Shown: positions 40,527 through 50,471 of the stretch, piece by piece
Position numbering within the stretch: the first letter of the stretch is position 1
Layout: each line of letters begins with the position of its first letter
The notes under the pieces: model-generated
Databases searched by the model: none
Told to the model about the DNA's origin: nothing
The model's input: only the letters and a program-made list of their open reading frames with translations
From: Rhodocyclaceae bacterium
GTDB lineage: Bacteria > Pseudomonadota > Gammaproteobacteria > Burkholderiales > Ga0077523
Direction: 5' to 3'
DNA: 64,000 bases
Assembly (NCBI GenBank): GCA_020248405.1
Contig: JADCHQ010000021.1
Coordinates: 1 to 64,000, forward strand
Position numbers and translations under genes: made by a program

Positions 40527-41861
40527 TCACGCGGGAACCGTGAACATGCCCACCTCGATCAGGAATTCGATCGTCTCGAGCGTGGGGACATCGACTTCGG
40601 TGGCGCCGCGCGTCACCCGGAGCACGAATCCGTCGGGCTCGAACGCGAAAAACCGCACAGCCGCCACCGGGAGCTTCGCGCTGTGCACGGCCATGGCCTT
40701 CACCACGTACTGGGTCTTGTCGTCCGGTTGCGCATACTGGCCGAAGCCGAACTTCACAAGACCCTTCTTGACGCCCAGCGCCTTGAGTTCACCGAACACG
40801 GGCGGGTCTCCGGGGGCGGCCGCGCCGCGGACGCGGCCGGCCGCGACGACGCGATACCCGCTTGCGGGCGAAGGGGCGGGCGACGGGCTGGGTGGCGGCG
40901 AAAACTGAAACAGACCCTCCTGCAGCGCACGGAGGTGGAGCAGCCATGGACGCAGGGATTCGTCGCTGCCGTTGAGTGCCTTCACTCGCCAGCTCTGCCC
41001 AACGGGAAGCTCCACATCGACCTTCAGCGTGGCAAGGAGCAGACGCTCGTCGTGGTCTGCCGCCGTTTGCGGGGCCGCGCAACCGCAGGCGCGGCCGTAA
41101 GCCAGGGGACGCAGCTCGGTGACCCAGATTCGCAGTGCCTCTCGCAGATAGGCCTTCGCGTCCGCCGCTGTCACGGCGAGCCCGGTGGGCGCGGAGGCTT
41201 TCGGGGCCCAGGCCGATACCTTTTCCCGGAACGTGTTCAGGGGTGTCGAGGTGCCAGACGCCGCCATGGGAATCGCCCGCAACCAGCGGAGGAATTCCCC
41301 GAGGGCGTCCTCCTCCGTCTGCCGCGGGGCGTCGAGGGACAGCTCGAGCAGGAAGTCATCGGCGATGCGCGAGGGCGCCTTGAGCTGGTCCTCGCTGCGG
41401 CACGGCTCCCCGGGAACCGGCGCGGAGTCGGTGGGGCAGTCGCGGTAGGAGAGCACCAGATGCAGATCCATCGACCCGCTCGAAACAGTGGCGCCGAGCT
41501 TCTTCGTGACCTCCTCGCCGTGCCCTTTCAGCCATTCGTTGAGGTAGCCGCATTGGGCGCGCGGCACGCAGATGAGCCGGCCGCAGGGGTCGAGGGCGGC
41601 ACCGCCGCTGACGGTGACCTTCCACTTCTTCAGCTGGTCCGGGGTTGCAGCCTTGTCTTCGTCCACCTTCACGGCCAGGCCCCGTGCCGTGCCGTAGCCG
41701 AGCAGGTCGCGGGCGAGCCACTGGTCGCGTCCGGAAAGGTAGGCGAACTCCTGGGTGAAGTCGTCTACCCCAAGCACCATGCCCTTGACGTAGTTGACAT
41801 GACGGGTGGGATCCGGCGCCTTGCCTTGAACGAGGCTCACATCGGTGGCGAAGCAGCTCAT
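40527..41861 (-). CDS. eCIS-conserved baseplate-region protein B
   Basis: 444 residues from ATG 41861, preceded by a GAGAGAGA ribosome-site-like stretch; a TTG at 41873 would add four residues. The N-terminal region HVNYVKGMVLGVDDFTQEFA then ARGLAVKV and VSGGAALDPCGRLI matches the layout of protein A downstream. A Pro/Ser-rich linker (PPPSPSPAPSPAS) splits off a C-terminal beta domain. The function is unknown; position suggests a baseplate or wedge accessory. Confidence 0.6.
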   Translation of the reverse strand: MSCFATDVSLVQGKAPDPTRHVNYVKGMVLGVDDFTQEFAYLSGRDQWLARDLLGYGTARGLAVKVDEDKAATPDQLKKWKVTVSGGAALDPCGRLICVPRAQCGYLNEWLKGHGEEVTKKLGATVSSGSMDLHLVLSYRDCPTDSAPVPGEPCRSEDQLKAPSRIADDFLLELSLDAPRQTEEDALGEFLRWLRAIPMAASGTSTPLNTFREKVSAWAPKASAPTGLAVTAADAKAYLREALRIWVTELRPLAYGRACGCAAPQTAADHDERLLLATLKVDVELPVGQSWRVKALNGSDESLRPWLLHLRALQEGLFQFSPPPSPSPAPSPASGYRVVAAGRVRGAAAPGDPPVFGELKALGVKKGLVKFGFGQYAQPDDKTQYVVKAMAVHSAKLPVAAVRFFAFEPDGFVLRVTRGATEVDVPTLETIEFLIEVGMFTVPA

Positions 41862-41869
41862 GGTCTCTC

Positions 41870-44866
41870 TCAATGGGTCAGGCGGTCGCGGCCGAGAATG
41901 GCACGGTCCGCTCGTTGCTCAATCGTTGTGGGAGAGGCGTAGCCCTCGCCCAGGTACCCGCGGCCCAGGACCATGGGCACGATGAGCTGCTCGCGAGCCC
42001 CCTCGTCGAGCAGTGTGTCGTACCCGAGCCGGGCTTCCCCGACCCTGAACATGGCCCAGTAGAAGCGCAGGTCGAAGAGGGTATGGGCCGGCTTTTCCAG
42101 CTCCACGATGCGCCGGGCGAGATCGAGGCGGCGTTGCGGCTCCTGCGGCGTGAGCTCCGGGCCGGTGGGCATGGGCAGCAGGACGGAGAAGCGATGGGCG
42201 GTGTGGCGCATGGCCAGCACGGCGCTCTCGAACTGGAACCAGTCTTCCAGCGCGGCTCCGTCAGGGGGCAGCCGGCCGGGCAGCGGGATGAGGTCGAAGG
42301 CCTGCCAGGCGGTGGAGTACTCCGCGTTGAGCGCGCCGACGGTGGCATAGCGGCTGCGAAGGAAGGCCTGCCACGCAAGGCGTTCAACGGGGGTGCGCGA
42401 GGGGGCGGGCGCGCGCATGTGGGCGATCCAGTCGCGCAGCACGCGCGCATCGGCGGGCTGATTGGCGGGCAGCCCGATGGCATCGAAGCTCTCGTAGCGC
42501 GTGCCCCATGTACGGTCGAGGGCGTCAGCGTCCACGTGGGTGGCAGCGAGGTGCTCGCGCCAGGCCTGCTGCTCCATCGCCGCAGCCCAGGGTGTGAACC
42601 CCAGGGCGCTTTCGCAGAACAATGCCCAGTCGGTGGCGTTCTCGCCCGCTGGCGCCATGACGGGAAACTCGGGCAGCGCAGCGCCATCCGGCGAGCCGGT
42701 GAAGCGTGCATAGCGCTGTCGCAGGGCCCGGCCGCCCTGGGCTGGAAGCCAGGGCCGTCGATCCTGTTCGGAGACCGTTTGCGCCTGCGTCTGCCCAGGG
42801 TCGCCGAACAGTACGTCCGGGAGTTTGCGTGTGAGGTAACGCTCGATGATGCGCACCCCGAAGCGCTCGGGCTCGAGGCAGCCGGGCGCCGCCAGGCGCG
42901 ACTCGTCGATTTGCCTGTCCAGCGCCAGCGACAGTGCCAGGCGAAGGCCGTGGGCAGTGCCCCGCCACTGGAAGAACAGCATGGCGTGGCGGATGAAGAG
43001 CCGCCGGCGTTGCTCGTCCCAGGCCGGGTCGAGTGCAACGCCAAACCAGCCGGCAAGCCACTCGAGCGCGTCGGCCGGCGCGCTGCGCCAGTCGAACAGG
43101 ACCTGCGCAGCAGCCATCCGGTCTTCGGTGGCGGTCCAGAAGCCTTCGAGGTTGGCAAGGAAGCCGTCGAGGAACGCGGCGGAGCTGGCATCCTCCCGGT
43201 ACACCGCCGGAAGGTACTCGCCCAGGTAAGAGAAGCGCGGATACCACACGCGCAGGGCTCGCAGCCGGGGTGTGTTGCGCTCGTTGCCTTCGAGATCCAG
43301 CCTCAGGCGCAGATAACGTCCCCGGGCCCCGCGCAGGAGCAATTCCCAGGTGCCTTCTCCGGCCGTGCCGCTGAGCTTCCACGGGGCCCGGAGCCACGGC
43401 AGTTCGTTACCATCGCTTCGGAGATATGGCGACGGCTCTTCGAGCCAGGGCTGGACATCGAGCACATCCGGGTCGTCGCCGGCGCGGCTCCAGACGCGAA
43501 CCCGGCAGTCGGGCGGTATGCAACCGTCGATGAGCAGCCGATGCCAGACGCAGTCGGGCTGCTTGCCGTCGAATACGCGGGTGAGGACCGTCGCCCGGGG
43601 TTCATGGCGCGGGCGCGGCTGGCGGATGAGGGGAACCCATGCCTCGGCGAAGTCGTAATGGGGCATGCCGCCGGAGACGACGACAGCGCGCCCGCCGAAG
43701 CGCCGCATGGGCAGGTAGTCGGCCATGGGCTCGAGTGCAAGCAAGCCAGCGGCATCCTCGATCAGGCGGAAGGCGAAGCCCTGATTGCCGCCGGCGTCCG
43801 CGATGTACAGGCGGCCCAGCTCGAGGGGCTTGTCCAGGGCGCCGGATTCAGACCGCGTGGCCGCGACGAAGGCCATGTCGTGGCCGATGAGCGAGAAGTC
43901 CGCACGGCTGTCGGCCTCGATCTCGTTACGCATGGCCGAGGTCGAGAGGCGCTGTTCGAGCTTGCCATCCCGGTAAACGAGGATCCGGGAGAAGACCGCC
44001 GGACCGGTGCTGGCCGGGTTCGCAAGCACCAGCAGGGTTCCATCAGCCAGAACCTCCACCGCCACGGCCTTGTGCGCGGGCAGCTTGAGCGCGCTATCGA
44101 GACTGATGCCCGCCGGGAACACCCGCGCCGGCACCTTGCGGGTTGCGCCGCCGGCGTCCGGCTGGAACGTCTGGGCCGCCGGCGAGGCGGCTGGAGCGAT
44201 CCCCTGGTCCCAGCGCACCACGTGGAAATCCCGGTCGAGGATCCAGCATCTCTCGTTGCTGCGGTCGAGCACCCACAGTCCGCACAGCGGACCGGCCGCG
44301 ATGTCGAAGGGCTCGAACGGAACGTGCCCTGGCCACAGCAAGTGCCGCGGGGGGCCGCCGGAGAACAGGTCGAACACCAGCAGTCCGGGGGGGTGAAGGG
44401 TGCCAACCACCAAGTGGTGATCCGTGGTCGCCGCCATGCCCGCCAGTTGCGCCACTGGCGCCTGGGCCGCCGCGTCCTCCAAGGGGCCGAATGCGCCTTC
44501 GGGCCGGGCCGGGACTGCGTCGCCGGTGGGCCAGAAGTCGGACACGCCGTCGGTTCCCGCCGAGCGTACCCGGATGCCGTTCCTGCCTTCGTTCACCCAG
44601 TACCAGTTACCGAACACATCCGCCGCGGCCCCGCGCCGGTCGCGGTCCGCCGCCACGGCCACGTCCAGCGGAGCAGCGACGAACCGGAACGGCCTGCGCC
44701 GCAAGGTCAGTTCGCCGGCCTCGCGATTCCACTGCGCTGGCGCCGTGGCCTCCCCCGTCACGGGCTGGCACTGTGCAAGCGCTGCGTCGGGTACGCGCGT
44801 GCAGCGGCAAGAGGACCAGTCAGCGTCGCCGAGCAGCAGGTGGAAGCGGGTGCCGTTCGCATCCAT
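41870..44866 (-). CDS. eCIS baseplate wedge, phage tail protein I-like (Afp12-like)
   Basis: 998 residues. The start is ATG 44866, with GGAGG 7 nt upstream and a TGATG overlap with the baseplate J stop. The N-terminal half is a beta-propeller-like region (LFSGGPPRHLLWPGHVPFEP, LCGLWVLDRSNERCWILDRD). The middle carries FSYLGEYLPAVYRED then FLDGFLANLEGFWTATEDRM and LEWLAGWFGVALDP, the conserved core of phage tail protein I/TIGR02242. In eCIS this wedge protein links baseplate and fibres. The C-terminus has further helical repeats. Confidence 0.82.
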   Translation of the reverse strand: MDANGTRFHLLLGDADWSSCRCTRVPDAALAQCQPVTGEATAPAQWNREAGELTLRRRPFRFVAAPLDVAVAADRDRRGAAADVFGNWYWVNEGRNGIRVRSAGTDGVSDFWPTGDAVPARPEGAFGPLEDAAAQAPVAQLAGMAATTDHHLVVGTLHPPGLLVFDLFSGGPPRHLLWPGHVPFEPFDIAAGPLCGLWVLDRSNERCWILDRDFHVVRWDQGIAPAASPAAQTFQPDAGGATRKVPARVFPAGISLDSALKLPAHKAVAVEVLADGTLLVLANPASTGPAVFSRILVYRDGKLEQRLSTSAMRNEIEADSRADFSLIGHDMAFVAATRSESGALDKPLELGRLYIADAGGNQGFAFRLIEDAAGLLALEPMADYLPMRRFGGRAVVVSGGMPHYDFAEAWVPLIRQPRPRHEPRATVLTRVFDGKQPDCVWHRLLIDGCIPPDCRVRVWSRAGDDPDVLDVQPWLEEPSPYLRSDGNELPWLRAPWKLSGTAGEGTWELLLRGARGRYLRLRLDLEGNERNTPRLRALRVWYPRFSYLGEYLPAVYREDASSAAFLDGFLANLEGFWTATEDRMAAAQVLFDWRSAPADALEWLAGWFGVALDPAWDEQRRRLFIRHAMLFFQWRGTAHGLRLALSLALDRQIDESRLAAPGCLEPERFGVRIIERYLTRKLPDVLFGDPGQTQAQTVSEQDRRPWLPAQGGRALRQRYARFTGSPDGAALPEFPVMAPAGENATDWALFCESALGFTPWAAAMEQQAWREHLAATHVDADALDRTWGTRYESFDAIGLPANQPADARVLRDWIAHMRAPAPSRTPVERLAWQAFLRSRYATVGALNAEYSTAWQAFDLIPLPGRLPPDGAALEDWFQFESAVLAMRHTAHRFSVLLPMPTGPELTPQEPQRRLDLARRIVELEKPAHTLFDLRFYWAMFRVGEARLGYDTLLDEGAREQLIVPMVLGRGYLGEGYASPTTIEQRADRAILGRDRLTH

Positions 44867-47211
44867 CAGCATTCCTCCGGTATGACGGGCACCGGAACCA
44901 GGCGCCTGCTGCCTGCGGCGGTGGCGTCGCCCCCACCCGTCTGCCCGTCCCGGGGTGCGCCGCGAATCAAGTCCTGGGGGTCCGGCGCATCGCCGATCTG
45001 CACCGCGATGCCCGCGATCCGCGGCATCTGCAGCCCGCGCATGGGGATATCGGCGGCTTCCACGCCCGCCGCATTGGCCAGGCGCACCTTGTGCACCAGG
45101 CGCACCCCGGGCACCCGGCTCGCCACGGCCATCAGTTCGAGGGCTGAGACCGCCTTGCGCAGCGGCCATCCCTTCTGCATGTCGGCGTACTCGGGCGTCA
45201 CCGTCGAGGCAAGGGGCTCTGGCAGGCCCATGTTTCGCAGCGGCGAGAGAAAGTCCCCCAGCTTTCGTTTCACATCGTCTCGCACCTCGGGCACGCTGCG
45301 TCCCAGGGCGAGCACGTCGATGCCCACGGTGATCCAGATGCTCTGGTATTCGGGACCCCGCAGGATCAGTTCAGTGGTGATGAGCCGCCGTGGATCGAGG
45401 TGCCGGCACACGGCGTTTAGGAAGAGCCGGTCCGGCTCGGGCGTGTCGGGATGGAGCGGGTCGGCACGGGGGATGACCAGAAGCGTTACCGCCCCGGGTG
45501 CATTGCCGGGCGCATCGGGCGACAGGTCTGGGCTGAACGCGGGCAGTACCTCGACCCGGCCCATGTCGAGGCCCGGGGTCCGCAACGCCAGGGCCTCGAA
45601 GTCAGCGACTGTCACCAGCCGGTCCCGGTGCTGGAGATAGCGCGAGATCTGCTTCTCGCCTTCGGCTTGCGTTTCGGCCGCGGCGCCGCCCCACGTGCGT
45701 ACGGGGTTCGAGACCTTGAATCCGGCCGGGAGCGACGGCGCCGAGTTGATCGCATCTTTCGGGAGATTGCCGTCGGGGCCTCGGCTGTGGTCATAGGTGG
45801 CCCGCAACGCCCTGCCCTCCGGCGGACGGCAGCCCCGGAAGCCATCGCCGAAGCGGATCTCACCGGATTCCGCGTCCACGGTGAACACCTTGCTGTTGCC
45901 TGATAGGCGCGGTTGCGCGCCCGGCGGTTGCCGCGGGTCGTGGACTGGGACTTCCGGGCCAGCGGCCAACAGGTCGTTCACCTGCGCCCATTCGTCCCAG
46001 GACCCGTCCTGCTGGCCAACAAAGACACGCACGGAACCGGGGATCACCGGTGGATGGGCAAGAACGCGCGACTGATCGGGCTCCCCGGTGCCCTCCGCCA
46101 GCACCTCGCTCTCGATGCGGTCACGTTGGGTGATCTCGACCGCGTTGATGCCAACCCACAGGAGCCTCGAAGTCAGAGGGGCGTCGGAGCCGATCCGTAC
46201 CCAGGTGACCACCCGCTGCTCGAGGCGGGCGTCGTTGAGGGCCGGGGGAAAGCCGCCGGAGCCGCTCTCGAGAGGGTCGAGGTCGCTCCACAGTTGCATT
46301 TCGCTGGCAGCGGGCAGGCTCACCTCGACGACGCCGGGTTCAAGCAGCACGTCCACGCGCGAGCGGGCATCGAGGCTGCGGTACTCGGCCTCCCGCGGGG
46401 CAGGCTCGGCGGGGAGTCTGCCGCCCTGTGGCGGCCGGGGCACCTGAAAGCGCAGCAGCGGCTGGGTCCCGTCCGCCGACCGGCCGCCAGGATCGAGACG
46501 TCGCGCGGCGTGTCCCAGCGCTGGCACGATGCCGATGTTGAGGGTCTTGCCTGCGATCGCATCTCGCAGGGCGTCGCGGAGCTTTTCCTTGTCCTTTTCC
46601 TGCGCGTCGTCGGCGGCCCGGGCGAGAAGCGCGATCCAGAGGCACCCGTCCACCGTGTCGTCGCTCAGGCTGAGGCCCGGCCCGCGCTCACCGTCGAAGG
46701 CGACGGTTTCGTAGAGGGTGAGTTCGGTCGCCGCCCCCGTTTCTTCCTTCTTGAGCGAGGCATAGAGAAGGTTGTAGTGGGCACCGAGTGTTCCCGTCGG
46801 GTCGGCCACCCGCCGCTTGTAGAACAGGCGCGCCTCGACCGGCAGCACATCGAGGCCCCGCTCGCTGCGAAAGGGGATGTCGCCCGCCAGCGCCTCGATC
46901 CCCGCATTCAGTGTCAGGGCGCTGCGATCCCCGTTCTCATTGGCGATGGCCAGCAGCCCGCGCGCCGATGCAGCGGGGGCCAGGGGCACGCCGATGAGTT
47001 GCAGAAACTTGGCGCGATTGCGCTCGGGGATCTGGTTGGCGCGGTACAGCAGGCTCTCTGTGAGAAAGGCGAACACCTGGATGAGGGTGACCCCGGGGTC
47101 GCTGGAGTTGAAGTTGGTCCACTCCGGCGTGTGGACCGGAATTCGCGCGAGTGCCTCGTCCAGGAGATCCTGGTAGGTGCGGGTGTCGAGGCGCGGGGGA
47201 ACGAGGGGCAT
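44866..47211 (-). CDS. eCIS baseplate assembly protein J-like (Afp11-like)
   Basis: 781 residues. The N-terminus PLVPPRLDTRTYQDLLDEAL then HTPEWTNFNSSDPGVTLIQV, FAFLTESLLYRANQIPERN is diagnostic of the putative baseplate J family. Typical late motifs follow (DFEALALRTPGLDMGRVEVL; PRADPLHPDTPEPDRLFLN; DVLALGRSVPEVRDDVKRKL). The protein forms the main baseplate wedge around the hub. It starts 9 bp after the gp25-like gene. Confidence 0.93.
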   Translation of the reverse strand: MPLVPPRLDTRTYQDLLDEALARIPVHTPEWTNFNSSDPGVTLIQVFAFLTESLLYRANQIPERNRAKFLQLIGVPLAPAASARGLLAIANENGDRSALTLNAGIEALAGDIPFRSERGLDVLPVEARLFYKRRVADPTGTLGAHYNLLYASLKKEETGAATELTLYETVAFDGERGPGLSLSDDTVDGCLWIALLARAADDAQEKDKEKLRDALRDAIAGKTLNIGIVPALGHAARRLDPGGRSADGTQPLLRFQVPRPPQGGRLPAEPAPREAEYRSLDARSRVDVLLEPGVVEVSLPAASEMQLWSDLDPLESGSGGFPPALNDARLEQRVVTWVRIGSDAPLTSRLLWVGINAVEITQRDRIESEVLAEGTGEPDQSRVLAHPPVIPGSVRVFVGQQDGSWDEWAQVNDLLAAGPEVPVHDPRQPPGAQPRLSGNSKVFTVDAESGEIRFGDGFRGCRPPEGRALRATYDHSRGPDGNLPKDAINSAPSLPAGFKVSNPVRTWGGAAAETQAEGEKQISRYLQHRDRLVTVADFEALALRTPGLDMGRVEVLPAFSPDLSPDAPGNAPGAVTLLVIPRADPLHPDTPEPDRLFLNAVCRHLDPRRLITTELILRGPEYQSIWITVGIDVLALGRSVPEVRDDVKRKLGDFLSPLRNMGLPEPLASTVTPEYADMQKGWPLRKAVSALELMAVASRVPGVRLVHKVRLANAAGVEAADIPMRGLQMPRIAGIAVQIGDAPDPQDLIRGAPRDGQTGGGDATAAGSRRLVPVPVIPEEC

Positions 47212-47220
47212 GGCGTCGGC

Positions 47221-47616
47221 TCAGCCGGATAGCTGCACGGACAGGCTGACCCTCTCCAGCGCCTGGGTCGCCACGAGCCGGTAGGTGAGCGTGGCCACAG
47301 CCGCCTCGGGATCGCCAGGGTCCGGCTCCACGCTCACGGATTCGAGGCGAATCCGCGGCTCCCACTTCGCCAGCGACTCCTCGATCGCTTCGCGTATGCG
47401 GTGCCGGGTGCCCGGATTGTTGGGCTCGAACAGAAACTGGCGCAAGCCGCCGCCGAACGCCGGAAGCCGCACACGTTCGCGCGGCTCGGTCATGAGGATC
47501 ACGCGGATGCTCTCGCGCACGTTCTGTTCTCCTTCGGACCAGGTAATGCGACCGTTGAGTCCGACCCGCGGCGGGAAGGACATTCCGCGCCCGAAAATGC
47601 GCCCGGGATCGTTCAT
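47221..47616 (-). CDS. gp25-like baseplate protein (Afp9-like)
   Basis: 131 residues. GRGMSFPPRVGLNGRITWSE, then NVRESIRVILMTEPRERVRLP and FGGGLRQFLFEPNNPGTRH match the gp25/GPW family. This protein caps the baseplate and has a lysozyme-like fold that contacts the sheath. ATG 47616 overlaps the previous stop (ATGA); the longer upstream frame is not coding. Confidence 0.93.
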   Translation of the reverse strand: MNDPGRIFGRGMSFPPRVGLNGRITWSEGEQNVRESIRVILMTEPRERVRLPAFGGGLRQFLFEPNNPGTRHRIREAIEESLAKWEPRIRLESVSVEPDPGDPEAAVATLTYRLVATQALERVSLSVQLSG

Positions 47617-49739
47617 GGCACGCCCTCCGGTTTCTTGGCCTTCAGCCCGGGGATTGGGAAGCACATGGCGAACCACGGCAGCCACCGGAAGATGAAGTCG
47701 AGCAGGCTCACGATGATCATGAGCAGGATCAGGGCGCAGATCGTGATGATGGGCAGCGAGAGCGAACAGATCATCCCGATGGTTGCGCCGGGTCGCTCCT
47801 CGCACGGCGCGAGGCCGCCCACGTCGAGGTCCTTGTGCAGGGGCCACGGGAGCACCGAGCGCACCAGGTCACCGAGCCCCAGTCCCTTGGCGCGCTGGAT
47901 CTGGCCGCACAGCACGTCCGAGATCACGAATGCGGTGTTCCTGTTGTGCTTGCGCATGCCCGCGGGCGTGGTGTCCAGGGGCAAGGAGATGCGGATGGGG
48001 CGCGCTGGAGCATCGGGATCGAAGAAGCTGGCGAGCTGGAATCGCTGGGTGGGTGGGCTGATCGTGGCGGGCTGCAGGGGGCCGCAATCGCAGCGGATGT
48101 GGACGCAGCGCAGTACGAACCAGCCCGGGTCGCCCTGGGTGGTGACCAGCGCATCCCGCAGCCGCACGGCAAAGGGCAACGGCGGCGCGGCCGCGGCGGT
48201 GGTGTCGCCGTCGAGCGCGCCGATCACGAGCTGCACCAGCTTGTCCAGAAATGCCGCCTCCGTCTCAGCCTTGCGCAGCACGGCCGGCTTGGCGGGCGCC
48301 GCGGCATCCGCGTCTTGCCCGCCAGCCGGAGGCGTGCCGGACGCCCCGGGAAGCGATTCGTGGACACCGGCGGACTTGTAGCCGCCCTGGGAAGTGATCA
48401 CACCGGCCAGCGGGTAGGCGAACCCGGGCCATTGGAGGCCTGCGTCGATCTCCTCGGGAAAGGGGCGTGTTGCCCGTTCCAATGCGAGACGCGTGGCGGC
48501 GGTCGCACGAATCTGCTGCAGCGCTTCGCGAAGGGTCGTGGCGAATGGTCTGCCATCGCGCGACATCTTGAGGTTGGATGCCGGTGCGGTCTGCGGGCTG
48601 TTCATCCAATCGAACAGGCGGCGCTGCCCATCGGTGGCGAGGCTGGAGCGCCTGGCCGGGTCGAGCACGCAGTTCCAGACAGGCTCGAGATGGAGTTGAA
48701 GATAGTCGGCGAAATCCAGCAGCACGAGCCACGACTGGCCCTGCGCCTGGTCGTTGTGCGCGAGCGCTGCCTTGTCCCTTTCGGCGCCGGGCATGGCTTC
48801 GCTGGTGCTCCCGTCCATGATCCGGTCCGCGGCGTAGATCGCGGTGCGCACCAGGTTCTTCCATGGTTCCACCACCTCCATCTTGAGCTGTTCCTTGCGG
48901 GTGGCGATGGGGCTCGGGTTGGCGGCCACGCCGGCCGCGCCAGCCCCCTCGCCAGCCGATGACCGCTGCATGCGGGTGCCCATGTATTCCTCGCGCCGTC
49001 CGACCGGCACGAGACCCGCGAGCAGTCGCCGGGGGTGGTTCGCGTCATCGCGAAAACCGAGCGGGAACAAGGGCAGAAGCTCCTCGCCAGCCAGGAGCCT
49101 CGCGGCCGGGTCCGCCGCCCCGGAGTCCGGCTCAATGCGCTGCCAGCGCGAACCCGTGGCGTCCTTGATGAACGCGTATTCCTCCAGGGGCGATTGCGCG
49201 GTTGCGCCCCCTGGCGGAAACAGGCGCCGCAACACGAAGCCCACCTGTTCGCTGCCGTTGGTGTTCAAGACACGGTCGGGCAAGCCCACCCGCTCGCACA
49301 CGAGGTTCGCGCCCACAAGGTAGTAGCGCTGATGGGCGGGCTGGTAGAGCTTGAGGGTCGTCGTGCGCGCGACGCCGTTTTCCTTCGCCACGATCTCATG
49401 GGTCGTCGGCGACAGCGCCGTGGATGGCGCCTGAGCTCTCTGAAGGCGGGCCAGGCTGCGCGCGATTCGGGGCAGCGGCACCCGCTCCACGAGGTCGGGC
49501 GCATCGCCCAGTTGGCTTCGCCACGTCTCCGGCCTTGCGAGCAGGCTGCCAATCTGTCGCGGGTCGGCTGCAAGCATCGCCAGCAACTGATCCATGAAGT
49601 CGTCGCTGGCAAAGCGCAGGATGGATGGACGCGCCTGGTCTGCGGTCAGGAATGCCGTGCCGGTCTCGTTGGCCCCTTCGAAGCGACCCCAGAGCGGGGC
49701 GGGAGCTATCCATCTGACCACATGCTCCATGGCGTTCAC
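47613..49739 (-). CDS. eCIS baseplate-region protein with C-terminal hydrophobic segments
   Basis: 708 residues from a GTG start overlapping the spike stop as GTGA; ATG 49730 is an alternative. The body (MEHVVRWIAPAPLWGRFEGA; YYLVGANLVCERVGLPDRVL; PLEEYAFIKDA) belongs to an eCIS-conserved group I cannot name. The last about 60 residues are strongly hydrophobic, IGMICSLSLPIITICALILL then MIIVSLLDFIFRWLPW, i.e. one or two membrane spans with a basic end. A free extracellular particle would not need these. They suggest contact with a host-cell membrane. Confidence 0.7.
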   Translation of the reverse strand: MNAMEHVVRWIAPAPLWGRFEGANETGTAFLTADQARPSILRFASDDFMDQLLAMLAADPRQIGSLLARPETWRSQLGDAPDLVERVPLPRIARSLARLQRAQAPSTALSPTTHEIVAKENGVARTTTLKLYQPAHQRYYLVGANLVCERVGLPDRVLNTNGSEQVGFVLRRLFPPGGATAQSPLEEYAFIKDATGSRWQRIEPDSGAADPAARLLAGEELLPLFPLGFRDDANHPRRLLAGLVPVGRREEYMGTRMQRSSAGEGAGAAGVAANPSPIATRKEQLKMEVVEPWKNLVRTAIYAADRIMDGSTSEAMPGAERDKAALAHNDQAQGQSWLVLLDFADYLQLHLEPVWNCVLDPARRSSLATDGQRRLFDWMNSPQTAPASNLKMSRDGRPFATTLREALQQIRATAATRLALERATRPFPEEIDAGLQWPGFAYPLAGVITSQGGYKSAGVHESLPGASGTPPAGGQDADAAAPAKPAVLRKAETEAAFLDKLVQLVIGALDGDTTAAAAPPLPFAVRLRDALVTTQGDPGWFVLRCVHIRCDCGPLQPATISPPTQRFQLASFFDPDAPARPIRISLPLDTTPAGMRKHNRNTAFVISDVLCGQIQRAKGLGLGDLVRSVLPWPLHKDLDVGGLAPCEERPGATIGMICSLSLPIITICALILLMIIVSLLDFIFRWLPWFAMCFPIPGLKAKKPEGVP

Positions 49740-50455
49740 CAGATGTTCCCCGCGCCTGGCGTGTAGGAGGCGCTGATCACCGAGTTGCTGATCACGGTGT
49801 CGGCCTGTACGACGCCGCTGAACTTGGACATGCCCGCATCCACCGTCACCATTCCAGCCGAGATGGCTACCTGGCTGGCATTGATGGTGACCTTGGCTGA
49901 GGCGTTCACGGTGATGCCGGACGTTTCAAGCTTCACCGAGTTGCCGTTGCTGTCCTGGATTTCCACCGCCCCAGGCCCGTCCTTGAGCGTGACTTTCTGG
50001 CCGCCAGGCGTTTCGAGAATGAGTTTCTCCTGGCCGTTCTGGTCGTCCAGCGTCACCTTGACGCCGTTGCGCGAGCGCAGCACTTTCTTGAAGTTGTTGC
50101 CGGCGCCGTCCATGGATTCGGGTGCCTGATCGCTGCCGTTCCACAACCCGCCCAGTATGTAAGGCCGGCGTGCGTCGCCGCCTTCGAAGGCCACAAGGAC
50201 TTCGTCGTTGGTATCGGGGATGAACCAGCTTCCGCGGTTGTTGCCGCCCATCAGCGTGGCGAGCCGGGCCCAGGCCTCGTAGCGGCTACCGCTCGGGTCG
50301 GGCGCCCAGGGGAGCGTAATCTTGACGCGCCCTTGACCGTCGGGGTCCTTGATGTCGGTGACCAGTGCAGGAAACACGCCGTACCAGCGCCCCCCCAGCC
50401 CGGTGGCGGCGCGCTGCAGCAGCGACTGCTCCAGCAGGTCGGTGTCCAGCATCAT
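49736..50455 (-). CDS. gp5/VgrG-like spike protein
   Basis: 239 residues. The N-terminal OB-fold has ALVTDIKDPDGQGRVKITLP, GSWFIPDTNDEVLVAFEGGD and RRPYILGGLWNGSD. The C-terminal beta-helix needle is visible as short repeats (VKVTLDDQNGQEKLILETPG, KVTLKDGPGAVEIQDSNGN, KVTINASQVAISAG). It forms the membrane-piercing spike below the tube. The start is ATG ATG at 50455/50452, 17 bp after the hub gene. In Afp and PVC, hub and spike are one protein (Afp8); here they are separate genes. Confidence 0.9.
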   Translation of the reverse strand: MMLDTDLLEQSLLQRAATGLGGRWYGVFPALVTDIKDPDGQGRVKITLPWAPDPSGSRYEAWARLATLMGGNNRGSWFIPDTNDEVLVAFEGGDARRPYILGGLWNGSDQAPESMDGAGNNFKKVLRSRNGVKVTLDDQNGQEKLILETPGGQKVTLKDGPGAVEIQDSNGNSVKLETSGITVNASAKVTINASQVAISAGMVTVDAGMSKFSGVVQADTVISNSVISASYTPGAGNIW

Positions 50456-50471
50456 GGCGTCGCGGCCGCCC

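Noticed and set aside
41873..45640. Open frame of 1255 codons on the plus strand
   Set aside because: It is antisense to the tail-I-like and baseplate J genes, which have clear family motifs. Long antisense frames are expected at this G+C content.
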